Shown piece after piece: positions 13,445-21,548 of a stretch of 39,348 nt of DNA; position 1 is the first letter of the stretch, and every line of letters starts with the position of its first letter. Under the pieces are notes generated by a model. The model searched no databases and was not told where the DNA came from. It saw only the letters and a program-made list of their open reading frames with translations. This DNA is from a virus. Location: IMG/VR virus record IMGVR_UViG_3300002143_000005, positions 1 through 39,348 of that record; one strand, given 5' to 3'. Both the position numbers and the translations under genes were made by a program.

Positions 13445-14619
13445 TCTTGGTTATCACTCTCATTAGTAATTACTACAGAATTATCAGGGAGAATAACCTT
13501 AGCATCCACTTTAGTGTATAGATCAGCGAATGCCATTTTAGTATCTTCATCGAAACGAGCGATACCTCGACTAATTGCTTTTAATTTATCAGGAAAAATT
13601 GAATAGATTTGTATGATATGGCAAAGGCGACGAGTTGAAATAACTTCATCAATTCCACCAGATACGTAAGTCTTCCGAATAATTTCAGCCCAAGTAATAA
13701 GATTAGAAGCAAATTCTTCGTCAAGGTTATTAAACTTTTCCATATGTTTAATAACAATTCGTTTTTCAACTTTAGGGGACGGATAATCCTGTTCGATAGT
13801 GTCAACAAATCGTTCTAGGAAAGCGTCATCTAAAATTGTAGCGGCAGTAAAACGCCCATCTTCAGAACCTTTACCCTTAGTATTCGCAGTAGCTATGATA
13901 TTAAACCCAGCGGCAGGAACCACGATTTCGCCTGTTTTCTTAAGTAATAAAGATTTTCCCTCAAGTACAGACTGTAGACACATTAATTTATTTGAACCAC
14001 GATCAATTTCATCGATACATAACAATGCACCACGTTTCATCGCTTTAACTACTGGGCCATAAGCAAAAACAGTTTCGCCATTCACCAATCGGAATCCACC
14101 AAGTAAATCGTCTTCATCAGTTTCAGGGGTAATTTGAACACGAACATATTCACGTTTCAATTTAGCACAGGCCTGTTCTACCATCATAGTTTTACCATTA
14201 CCAGATAGCCCAGTTATAAAAGTAGGGTAGAATTGACCAGACTCAACTATCTGAACTACATCGGTAGAATACCCCCATGCAATATAGCAAGAATCTTTCT
14301 CTGGTACGTATACATCTCCATCATCTATTACTTGTAAAGGCTTATGCATAGACCTATCTATAATTTTATTTTTGGTAGCAACTTGAGTTACTTTAATTTT
14401 AGCATCTTTTAATATTGGGAAATCAAAATTTAATATTGGGAAATCAAAAGAATATTGCCCACGAGCAATTCTATAACTATCATTAAAAAGTTCTTTGAAT
14501 TTCCTCTCCGAAAAACCCATTTTCTTTCCAGTATAATAAATATCACTGCGAGAGTAAACTTCTTTCCCTGGAAAACTCTTACGAACTTTATTTAAAACTT
14601 TTAGCGCAATTTCATTCAT
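13441..14619 (-). CDS. MoxR-type AAA+ ATPase ('CobS'-like)
   Basis: 392 aa from the ATG at 14619 (GAAAGAG about ten bases upstream); a GTG four codons earlier (14631) is possible. Walker A TGLSGNGKT, Walker B ALLCIDEIDRGS, sensor region IIATANTKGKG and an arginine-finger segment LERFVDTIEQDYPSP identify a MoxR/CobS-family ATPase. It is often labelled CobS (cobaltochelatase subunit) in marine phages, but the partner upstream is a HEIGH/VWA protein, and no CobN-like chelatase subunit or other cobalamin gene is visible here. A MoxR-VWA remodelling pair is the safer reading. The N-terminal part contains a perfect 21-bp tandem duplication (FDFPILN repeated). Confidence 0.88.
   Translation of the reverse strand: MNEIALKVLNKVRKSFPGKEVYSRSDIYYTGKKMGFSERKFKELFNDSYRIARGQYSFDFPILNFDFPILKDAKIKVTQVATKNKIIDRSMHKPLQVIDDGDVYVPEKDSCYIAWGYSTDVVQIVESGQFYPTFITGLSGNGKTMMVEQACAKLKREYVRVQITPETDEDDLLGGFRLVNGETVFAYGPVVKAMKRGALLCIDEIDRGSNKLMCLQSVLEGKSLLLKKTGEIVVPAAGFNIIATANTKGKGSEDGRFTAATILDDAFLERFVDTIEQDYPSPKVEKRIVIKHMEKFNNLDEEFASNLITWAEIIRKTYVSGGIDEVISTRRLCHIIQIYSIFPDKLKAISRGIARFDEDTKMAFADLYTKVDAKVILPDNSVVITNESDNQE
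14408..14449. repeat. Perfect 21-bp tandem duplication inside the MoxR-type gene
   Basis: Two identical 21-base units (14408-14428 and 14429-14449) abut without mismatch and keep frame, inserting a second copy of seven residues (FDFPILN-FDFPILK). The lack of any divergence points to a recent duplication. Confidence 0.9.
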
Positions 14620-14648
14620 ATATCTAAACACTCTTTCATAATATAAAT

Positions 14649-14664
14649 AGAGGTTTTATCCTCT
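14649..14664 (-). promoter_or_regulatory. Leader hairpin before the MoxR-type gene
   Basis: AGAGG (14649-14653) / CCTCT (14660-14664) with a 6-base loop, followed on the minus strand by ATTTATATTAT. It sits at the very 5' end of the RNA expected from the promoter at 14675-14702 and could be a stabilising cap or weak attenuator. Confidence 0.4.
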
Positions 14665-14674
14665 CAATATAGCT

Positions 14675-14702
14675 ATTATACATTAATTTTATAATTTTGC
14701 AA
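14675..14702 (-). promoter_or_regulatory. Sigma70-type promoter of the MoxR-type gene
   Basis: Minus strand: -35 TTGCAA (14702-14697), 16-nt spacer, -10 TATAAT (14680-14675). Start about 14668, roughly 50 bases before the ATG at 14619. Confidence 0.72.
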
Positions 14703-14744
14703 GGCTTATTTTTGACACCGTTGTTTTTCTGCAACATGTTGTTT

Positions 14745-16928
14745 TTAAACAACAATTTGGACAAGTCGGTCAAGCAATACTCTACTAGATAACCTACCCT
14801 TAGTAAACTTGACAAATTCTCTCGTTAGCGTCGCTTTAGAGGCATCCTCGTCTACTTCAAAGTCATCCTCTTGTATTTTTAGGTTATTAATATTTAAAAC
14901 AATATAGCGATCGTACCCGAAGATATTATCAGTAACATATCCACCATTTTTACGACATTCAGTTTGGGCCTTTTTAAATGCGTAATGATCATTATTAGTG
15001 GTATTATATAAAGTTCTACGCAAGATACCGGCATCACCTAAAAAGTATCCCAAATTAATTGTCCCACACTCTTCACGGATGTGATTCAACAATACTTCAG
15101 ATAAGTGACGAGATGTATTATTTAATCTTATAACTTTGTTATTACTAATTTGTAACATATTACCATTATATGCATAATCATGTTTAAAATTCGTAACCTT
15201 ACCCGCCTCGCCATCAGTTAACAATACATTAATAATTTTCTGGACTCCACTGTCTTTCTTAAATTTCTTAATTAAATATTTAAATGCTATTAAAGCCTCA
15301 TTAGTTGGAGTAGAATTTAAATTATCAAACTTGTTAGCGATTCCACATCCAAACATATACGTAGATTTAACTGCATTTTCAAAATTGCGTTTACTCATTT
15401 TTGTAGTAAAGAATTGGATTAACTTTAAACCGACTGGAACGATAGTCCCCTCAGGCCATATTTCAGCACGTGGCCATACTGGTTCAAGTGGATTTTTTAC
15501 ATATCCATCAGTGTAGCCATACATTTCAAATGGGATAGCAACTCTACGGCAGAATAATGCGAGGTTCAAAGCTTGTCTAATTGTATCAAATATAACCTTT
15601 CCACCCATTGATCCAGACATATCAATGCCAATAAACATACCATGAGATTTAGCATCAGCCAAAGTAGTGATACGTTTAAATATATCTTCACTAAATTTAT
15701 ATTTATGTAATGCGGAAGTATTTAAAACTCCAGAGTTACTAACCTTTGCACGAGTATACTGGTATGCAGCTTTCTTTTGTTCAAATTGTTTTGCAAGGTA
15801 TCCAACAATTTTATTAGTATCATACGTAAATTTTTTATAACTCTCAAGACAATATTCTTTATATTTATTAATATCAACATCACGTGGATAACCATGAGTA
15901 TATCCAGGGCATTGGTAACTGCAATACTCATCACGAGGGGCATCATGATAAACTTTATAATCTACGACACAATGTTCCAACTCAGATTCAGGGAAGAATT
16001 TTAAAATTGAACCCTTTTCATTGCTAACCATTTTAAGTTCATTTGAACGAAATGCCATATCTGTCTCAGAATCTTCAGTTTCTATTGGATCGGTATACTC
16101 AAAATCTCCAACTGGCGAATCTATAAAAGGATTTTTTAGCCTTTGGGATTCCACATTAGATTCAATATGATCAGGTATATTGTCTCCATAATCTAATTTC
16201 CCATCGGTGTTTTCTGCATAGCTTTCGGTAACTTTACCAGACTCTTCTTCTTCATCATCAGAATCACCATAATAATCGGATGAATTAGCGTTTTCTTTAA
16301 TAGCATCATCTTGTATTTTTTTAAATAAATTTTCTAATGCTTCTTGGAAATCATCTTTATTTTCATCAGTGAATTTTTTGATCTGTTCACAAACTTCAAT
16401 AACTTCTTCAAAAGTTTCACATTCGCCTACCATATTAACGAATTTAATTTCTTCAGGTAAGAATGGGACAGTTATACAATGACCGAGTTTGAAGTGAATG
16501 TTAATACGATCAATTAATTTAAAAGTATCTAAACCCCTGCCATTAATTTTAAAGAAATCGTTATCGTTCATCCATTGATATGCACGACTGAATGTATAAA
16601 CTATTCCAGGATATTTCCGTTTAGTATTTTTTTCGATACGAGCATCTTCTACTACGTTAATGTATGAACGTGGAATTTCTAACTCAATAACAGAATCATG
16701 CCATCCAGTAGCAGGAGTGAATAACGCATGACCAATTTCATGGGCAACAAGCATGTCATAAACATATAACGGCACGTCCCAAAGTGGTAGATTGAGTACT
16801 CTAGTATCAATATTAAAATATGCCGTACTTGAATTTGTTTGATTGACTTGAATATTCTCTTGAGCCAAGAGTCTTGCAACGGCAGACTTTACCCCTAAAT
16901 TTATATGATTATTTTGCGTTTGTGACAT
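14745..16928 (-). CDS. Large HEXXH/VWA-domain protein ('CobT'-like), partner of the MoxR ATPase
   Basis: 727 aa. N-terminal metallopeptidase-like site HEIGH (63-67) inside YDMLVAHEIGHALFTP, with VVEDARIEK (92-100) downstream where E94 could be the third zinc ligand. A long acidic linker (about 215-290, DSDDEEEESG) follows, then a Cys-containing segment (CSYQCPGYTHGYP, 336-348) and a C-terminal von Willebrand A domain with MIDAS DMSGS (436-440). Phage homologues are annotated CobT or VWA/peptidase. With the adjacent ATPase this resembles MoxR-VWA chaperone pairs. Whether the zinc site is catalytic is untested. A hairpin (14738-14753) overlaps the stop codon. Confidence 0.82.
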   Translation of the reverse strand: MSQTQNNHINLGVKSAVARLLAQENIQVNQTNSSTAYFNIDTRVLNLPLWDVPLYVYDMLVAHEIGHALFTPATGWHDSVIELEIPRSYINVVEDARIEKNTKRKYPGIVYTFSRAYQWMNDNDFFKINGRGLDTFKLIDRINIHFKLGHCITVPFLPEEIKFVNMVGECETFEEVIEVCEQIKKFTDENKDDFQEALENLFKKIQDDAIKENANSSDYYGDSDDEEEESGKVTESYAENTDGKLDYGDNIPDHIESNVESQRLKNPFIDSPVGDFEYTDPIETEDSETDMAFRSNELKMVSNEKGSILKFFPESELEHCVVDYKVYHDAPRDEYCSYQCPGYTHGYPRDVDINKYKEYCLESYKKFTYDTNKIVGYLAKQFEQKKAAYQYTRAKVSNSGVLNTSALHKYKFSEDIFKRITTLADAKSHGMFIGIDMSGSMGGKVIFDTIRQALNLALFCRRVAIPFEMYGYTDGYVKNPLEPVWPRAEIWPEGTIVPVGLKLIQFFTTKMSKRNFENAVKSTYMFGCGIANKFDNLNSTPTNEALIAFKYLIKKFKKDSGVQKIINVLLTDGEAGKVTNFKHDYAYNGNMLQISNNKVIRLNNTSRHLSEVLLNHIREECGTINLGYFLGDAGILRRTLYNTTNNDHYAFKKAQTECRKNGGYVTDNIFGYDRYIVLNINNLKIQEDDFEVDEDASKATLTREFVKFTKGRLSSRVLLDRLVQIVV

Positions 16929-16957
16929 TAGTATTAAATTTTTTACTGATACGACCT

Positions 16958-16985
16958 ATTATACACATATTTTAGGAATTAGCAA
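16958..16985 (-). promoter_or_regulatory. Proximal promoter of the HEIGH/VWA gene
   Basis: Minus strand: -10 TATAAT (16963-16958) with TTGCTA (16985-16980) at a 16-nt spacing. Start about 16951, about 20 bases before the ATG at 16928. It is second in tandem after the promoter at 17060-17088. Confidence 0.55.
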
Positions 16986-17059
16986 GGATTACTTTAGTAA
17001 ATGTTGTCAAAAAACAACAAAGATTAACGAAACCTAACGAATTTCCCACTGAAAAGACA

Positions 17060-17088
17060 AGTATAACACAAAATAATAACCTTTGCAA
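17060..17088 (-). promoter_or_regulatory. Distal promoter of the HEIGH/VWA gene, overlapping a terminator
   Basis: Minus strand: -35 TTGCAA (17088-17083), 17-nt spacer, -10 TATACT (17065-17060). The -35 is inside the loop of the terminator hairpin 17067-17109 and the start (about 17053) is beyond it, so RNA begun here carries no hairpin. Confidence 0.65.
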
Positions 17089-17109
17089 GTGTAGGGTTAT
17101 TATTTTGTG
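17067..17109 (-). terminator. Strong terminator hairpin after the gp46 operon
   Basis: A 15-bp perfect inverted repeat (CACAAAATAATAACC at 17067-17081 and its complement at 17095-17109) with a 13-base loop. On the minus strand the descending arm ends TTATTATTTTGTG. It includes the stop codon of the 43-aa gene and closes the gp55-gp47-gp46 operon. Confidence 0.75.
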
Positions 17110-17231
17110 CTGTGTCTGAATAACTTAACATAATACTCAAATAATTTAGGAAAAACCAATGGGTCTGGCCAGTTTCCATTGTAATACTCTGCAAACTTTG
17201 CAAATTTTACTTTAAATTCTTCGTCTGTCAT
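17100..17231 (-). CDS. Small hypothetical protein after gp46, 43 aa
   Basis: Begins MTDEEFKVKFAKFAEYYNGN and ends FRHSTK; rich in Phe/Tyr/Lys and probably helical. The ATG overlaps the gp46 stop (ATGA), so it is translated by coupling, and its stop lies in the terminator stem. Its tight placement makes it a convincing gene although very short. Function unknown. Confidence 0.72.
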   Translation of the reverse strand: MTDEEFKVKFAKFAEYYNGNWPDPLVFPKLFEYYVKLFRHSTK

Positions 17232-18949
17232 TTTATTTTTATTACACTAAAGTTATGTTCTTTTACGAACTCTATTTTTGATCTAAATTTATTTTCAAGA
17301 ATCTCGCCCTTATGTGAGATTACGAATAGGTTTGTATCTGATCCTAAAGCATCAATGATTTTCATAAAATTGTCTAACCCATCTTGGTCTAACGAAGAAT
17401 CCATAACTTCATCCATAACTAATAGATTAGTCGAAGCACTATTCTTCATCTTTGCAATTTGACGCCAAGTAAATAGTAATGCCAAATCAATTTTCATTTT
17501 CTCACCTTCAGAGAATGAACTATATGTAAAGTCATCACGATGTCGTGAGGAAATAGTTTCCTCAAAGTTTTCGTTAAGATTAAATGATACAAAAAAATCT
17601 AACACTTGTAAATAATGGTTAATTAACTTGTTCATTACAGGCAAGTATTGTTTAATTACCTTTGTCTTAATACCAGTATCTTTTAACATTTCTGAAATTA
17701 CTTCATGATATGTACGTAAATCTACTAGATTAAGTTTCTTATCATTTAACATATCTTTATTAACAGATAACTCTTCAAGTTCAGATTTTGCTTCAGATAA
17801 ATCACCAGAATTGATAGACAGTGATGCAACTTCTTTTGATAACTTATCGATATCAGATTGCAGTAACTTGATTTGAGAATTATTGCTGTTAATTGTAGAT
17901 TGACTATTGAAGATTTGTGTCTGTAATACTTCTACCTCAAGAATGTCTGCGGTAACCTGATTCATAGTGGTATTTAGTTCAGTTTGACCAGCCTGTAGTT
18001 CTACTGCACGAGCTTTCGCCTCTGCGATCTTAGTTGTCTTAATATCATCACCGATATCCTGAGTACATGTAGGGCATGTGTCGTGATTGGTATAGAATTT
18101 TGCATCAGTGACAATTTTCTTGATGTTTGAGGTAATCTGGAAACTAAAGTTATTCAACTGCATTTTCTTATCTGACAACTTAGTCATCTTTGCAGTAGTT
18201 TCTGTTATATGAGTATCAATGAATTTACTCAGTGAACTATTTGTCGCTTGTAATTCAGTGATGATATCCATCTTATCACGTGCAGTACTTTGCTTTGAGG
18301 TGACCTGCTCTGCGTTAATGCTTTCTATGTTTTTGATATGCCTACGCTGCAATTCTATCTTTTCTTTGGTCGTATCTAACTGATGGTTGATGTTGACCAT
18401 GTCTTCTTTAATCTTAGAAGACCGTTCACGTAGCAACCCATTCATCTTGGTAAACACTTGAATGTCCAAAAAATCCTCGATCACCTCACGACGGTGATTG
18501 GTGGGCAACTGCATAAAAGGGATGAATGATGAAGAACCAAGAACCACGATCTGGTGAAAAGATTTGTGATTTAATTTTAATACGTTCTGTTCCAGAAACT
18601 TTTGATAATCCCTAGAATTAGCATCCTGGTTTATCATAATACCATTCTGCCAGATCTCGAACTTATTAGGTTTGATACCTCGCACAATATTGAAGTTAAC
18701 TCCGCCAACTTCAAATACTACCTGGACCTCACAATTTTTACCGTTGATAGAATTTATCAACTGTGGCTTATTAATATTGCGATGAGGTTTTCCAAATAAT
18801 CCAAATGATAATGCATCAAGCATGGTAGATTTACCAGCACCGTTCTGCCCAACAATCAAAGTGGATGATGAACGAGTCAAGTCAATTTCAGTAAACTTAT
18901 CACCAGTCGATAGAAAATTAATCCATTTTACATTCTTAAATTTTATCAT
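17228..18949 (-). CDS. 46: Recombination nuclease SbcC/Rad50-like subunit (gp46)
   Basis: 573 aa. Walker A GQNGAGKST near residue 34, a central coiled coil with zinc-hook CPTC (DTCPTCTQD), ABC signature FSEGEKMKIDLALLF and Walker B LLVMDEVMDSSLD. With gp47 it resects DNA ends for recombination-dependent replication and host DNA breakdown. The start is the ATG at 18949, which overlaps the gp47 stop (TGATG); the preceding TTG is not needed. Confidence 0.96.
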   Translation of the reverse strand: MIKFKNVKWINFLSTGDKFTEIDLTRSSSTLIVGQNGAGKSTMLDALSFGLFGKPHRNINKPQLINSINGKNCEVQVVFEVGGVNFNIVRGIKPNKFEIWQNGIMINQDANSRDYQKFLEQNVLKLNHKSFHQIVVLGSSSFIPFMQLPTNHRREVIEDFLDIQVFTKMNGLLRERSSKIKEDMVNINHQLDTTKEKIELQRRHIKNIESINAEQVTSKQSTARDKMDIITELQATNSSLSKFIDTHITETTAKMTKLSDKKMQLNNFSFQITSNIKKIVTDAKFYTNHDTCPTCTQDIGDDIKTTKIAEAKARAVELQAGQTELNTTMNQVTADILEVEVLQTQIFNSQSTINSNNSQIKLLQSDIDKLSKEVASLSINSGDLSEAKSELEELSVNKDMLNDKKLNLVDLRTYHEVISEMLKDTGIKTKVIKQYLPVMNKLINHYLQVLDFFVSFNLNENFEETISSRHRDDFTYSSFSEGEKMKIDLALLFTWRQIAKMKNSASTNLLVMDEVMDSSLDQDGLDNFMKIIDALGSDTNLFVISHKGEILENKFRSKIEFVKEHNFSVIKIK

Positions 18950-20010
18950 CAAACTATATCAAGGTTACTTGCTTCTACGTATAACCCACGCATAAGGTTT
19001 TTCAATCTATCTTTATCTAGGTCAGTTTCCACCGCCTCGATATATGTATCAAGTAACTGAGTGGTATCCTCAACAGACACCTTAGAGTCATCAACTGCAT
19101 CACCCATAAACCCAGCGAAGTCTTCCGCAATCTTTAGTTCATGAGTCTTGACTTGCTGGATACGGTCGATAAACCGATCAAACATGTATAGGTCGGTCTT
19201 CTTAATGACAACCACCTTCACGAATGTATTGACCATCTCTTCGACAGAATAATTATTATAATCCATTTTCTCATCGTTGTAAAGTACTTTATGGAATATG
19301 GTCAACGGATTCAATACTGGTGTCAGTGAACGGTCTGCGGTATCGATAACGTGGAAGTATTTCTTATCACCTTCATCACCCCAATTGAACTCTATCTGCG
19401 AACCCAGATAGTGAATGTTACCCTTGTGCGACTTGGTGTGAAAGTGTCCAGACATAACCAACTCGAATCGGTTAAACTCTGTCGTAGACATGCCATGTGT
19501 ATTCATAGCACCCTTATGCATCTCAAAGCCTTCAAACTCAAAGTGACCACCGACCATGTCAGCTGTACAGTTCTTAACGAACTTCATGGATTCTACATGA
19601 TTCTCTGCGTTAATCCAAGGTATCAATGCGAACTTCAAACCATCGTAGTCCATGACACGAGGTTCCATTACGATATTAACGTTGTTCATGTAGTGGCCCA
19701 TCAACTCTTTTAACGAGCAGAGTCTGTTAGTATCCTTAAAAAATACGTCGTGATTTCCAGGGATGATATCCATAGTCATCTTATATTCAACGAGTTTATC
19801 TAAGAAATGTTCTCTGTTAGCATTAAGGGCTTTGAAGTTTACAAACTTACGATGTTCATAATAATCACCTAAATGAACGATATGTGAAATACCGTTCTCG
19901 ATGCAATATGGGAAAAACACTTCGTTATAAAACTTCGCTTGATAGTTAATAAATATCTCAGAATTATTTCTGGCACCAGAATGGGTATCCGACAATATGA
20001 CAAATTTCAT
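18949..20010 (-). CDS. 47: Recombination nuclease Mre11/SbcD-like subunit (gp47)
   Basis: 353 aa (T4 339). Metallophosphoesterase motifs are all present: SDTHSGARN, HLGDYYEHR, IPGNHDVFF, GGHFEFEG and SGHFHTKS, the Mn-binding His/Asp/Asn set of Mre11. It forms the nuclease half of the gp46-gp47 complex. It lies 11 bases after the epimerase gene, in the operon begun by gp55. Confidence 0.96.
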   Translation of the reverse strand: MKFVILSDTHSGARNNSEIFINYQAKFYNEVFFPYCIENGISHIVHLGDYYEHRKFVNFKALNANREHFLDKLVEYKMTMDIIPGNHDVFFKDTNRLCSLKELMGHYMNNVNIVMEPRVMDYDGLKFALIPWINAENHVESMKFVKNCTADMVGGHFEFEGFEMHKGAMNTHGMSTTEFNRFELVMSGHFHTKSHKGNIHYLGSQIEFNWGDEGDKKYFHVIDTADRSLTPVLNPLTIFHKVLYNDEKMDYNNYSVEEMVNTFVKVVVIKKTDLYMFDRFIDRIQQVKTHELKIAEDFAGFMGDAVDDSKVSVEDTTQLLDTYIEAVETDLDKDRLKNLMRGLYVEASNLDIV

Positions 20011-20021
20011 AATGTAATTAC

Positions 20022-20744
20022 CTATAAGATTCTATGTTCATCTAAAATATTTCTTTCTGGTTTCCACCCAAGACTACTCAGTTCAGATATATCTGCACTA
20101 GTCTTTACACGTTCATTTGGAGTTGGATCGTATTTAACATCACCGTTCCAACCCATCGCATTTGCAACTTCTAAAACAGAAACCGATATACCAGTTCCTA
20201 TGTCTACAACTTTACCAACCATTATACCATAATTATCTATTAATGTAAATATGGCTGAGCATAAATCATCAATGTGTGTGAAATCTCTATAATGGGCCCC
20301 ATTAATATATTTAACATCACCACGCAAAATTGATTGATATAACATATCATCTCTTCCAGGAAATACAGTATGGGGTCTAACTCCTAAAGAATTTTTAATT
20401 CTATCAATCTCATTAATAAGTTTAGTTTCAGCATATGGATTATTAACTTCTTTAGCATTTGATGAAGATGCGAATATTAGTGGAATATCTAATATATCAC
20501 AAACTAGGAAAACTTCTCTAGTTCCCAATACATTAACTTTAAAATATTCATCTGGCATTTCAATAGATTTCCTAACTCCAGTAAGTGCCGCCAAATGTAT
20601 AACCATATCAGGGATATCTTCTTCTGAAATATCAAAATTTAAAATATTTCCAATGTAAGGTATTACTGTATACCCTCTATTAGAAAGATATATAGAAAGA
20701 TGGGAACCAATATACCCATCATACCCTGTCATTAATATTTTCAT
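20022..20744 (-). CDS. NAD-dependent sugar-nucleotide epimerase/dehydratase (extended SDR)
   Basis: 240 aa. N-terminal NAD site GYDGYIG (G7xxG10xxG13), HLAALTGVRKS, catalytic Ser in FASSSN (92-96) and Y104-x-x-x-K108 (NPYAETK). C-terminal parts read HYRDFTHIDDLCSAI and WNGDVKYDPTPNERVKTSADIS. The family interconverts or decarboxylates UDP-sugars; the length is short (usual 300-340). Start overlaps the stop of the dehydrogenase gene (ATGA), so the two likely act in sequence, for example on UDP-glucuronate. Exact product unknown. Confidence 0.85.
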   Translation of the reverse strand: MKILMTGYDGYIGSHLSIYLSNRGYTVIPYIGNILNFDISEEDIPDMVIHLAALTGVRKSIEMPDEYFKVNVLGTREVFLVCDILDIPLIFASSSNAKEVNNPYAETKLINEIDRIKNSLGVRPHTVFPGRDDMLYQSILRGDVKYINGAHYRDFTHIDDLCSAIFTLIDNYGIMVGKVVDIGTGISVSVLEVANAMGWNGDVKYDPTPNERVKTSADISELSSLGWKPERNILDEHRIL

Positions 20745-21547
20745 TTTAATTTATGTCTTTCATTCAATTCAATTGCGGTTTCTAATAACAATAGTGGGGT
20801 ATCGGCACTTCTAGCTAATGTTGTTAATTCAGCATTATCTTTTGGAAAACAAGCACCACTCCAACCATATTTACCATCATTACCAGGAACCATCATATGA
20901 CTTATACCCATACGAGAGTCTAACCCAACTAGTTTAATAAATTTATTAAAATCATCACCAATACCCAATTCATCATATAATTCTTTTATCTCATTGAAGT
21001 ATGTAACTTTAGTCGAAAGGAAACTATTTATCGTATACTTTATCAAACCAGCCTCTTCCATTGTATCAGTATAATAAAATTTAACCAAATAATTCTTAAA
21101 ACAATTGCTCAGTATATATGACCATGTAGCAGAAGCATCATTTCTAGGAGACATAATTATATAATTAGAATTTTTTAAATCAGATATAGCATTTTTTGCA
21201 GTTAAAAATTCAGGGGAGAACACAAGATGATTGTCTTTGATATTACCAAGTAATCGTAATGTATCTAATGAAGTTGTTGATTTAATAAGTATTGGTATTG
21301 TTTTGTTTAATTCACGAATCCTATAGTATTCATTTACAACTAGAGAGTCATCACATTTACCTGATGGTGTTGTTGGTGTAGGTACGCAAATAATTACGCC
21401 ATCTAAATGTTCATTAGAAATAACTGAATCAGGTACAATCATACTCTTTGGTGGATCTTGTACTAATATCTGATAAGTGTTTTTAAGTAATGATGCATAA
21501 GCAGTACCTACAAATCCAAACCCAATTATTACAATTTGGTTTAACAT
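20741..21547 (-). CDS. UDP-glucose/GDP-mannose dehydrogenase-like protein, C-terminally short
   Basis: 268 aa. Rossmann site IIGFGFVGTAYA (8-19), CVPTPTTPSGKCDDS, KSTTSLDT and SPEFLTAKNA follow the UDP-glucose 6-dehydrogenase pattern. Catalytic Cys233 lies in SGACFPKDN. The protein stops soon after the central domain and lacks the C-terminal UDP-binding domain present in the usual proteins of about 390-450 residues. The gene ends cleanly in an ATGA overlap with the epimerase, so the short form looks native rather than broken. Expected chemistry: oxidation of UDP-hexose to UDP-hexuronate. Confidence 0.85.
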   Translation of the reverse strand: MLNQIVIIGFGFVGTAYASLLKNTYQILVQDPPKSMIVPDSVISNEHLDGVIICVPTPTTPSGKCDDSLVVNEYYRIRELNKTIPILIKSTTSLDTLRLLGNIKDNHLVFSPEFLTAKNAISDLKNSNYIIMSPRNDASATWSYILSNCFKNYLVKFYYTDTMEEAGLIKYTINSFLSTKVTYFNEIKELYDELGIGDDFNKFIKLVGLDSRMGISHMMVPGNDGKYGWSGACFPKDNAELTTLARSADTPLLLLETAIELNERHKLK

Positions 21548-21548
21548 G

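Noticed and set aside
14642-14649. TATAAATA on the plus strand
   Set aside because: It points into the antisense of the HEIGH/VWA gene with no gene to serve; a few such 8-mers are expected by chance in AT-rich DNA.
13441-16928. Cobalamin (cobaltochelatase) pathway
   Set aside because: Only AAA+ and VWA parts are present, with no CobN-like subunit or other pathway gene; the shared domains alone do not establish cobalt insertion.
20741-21547. Broken (pseudogene) UDP-glucose dehydrogenase
   Set aside because: Although short, the frame keeps the catalytic Cys and ends in a precise ATGA overlap with the next gene, so it is more likely a native short form.
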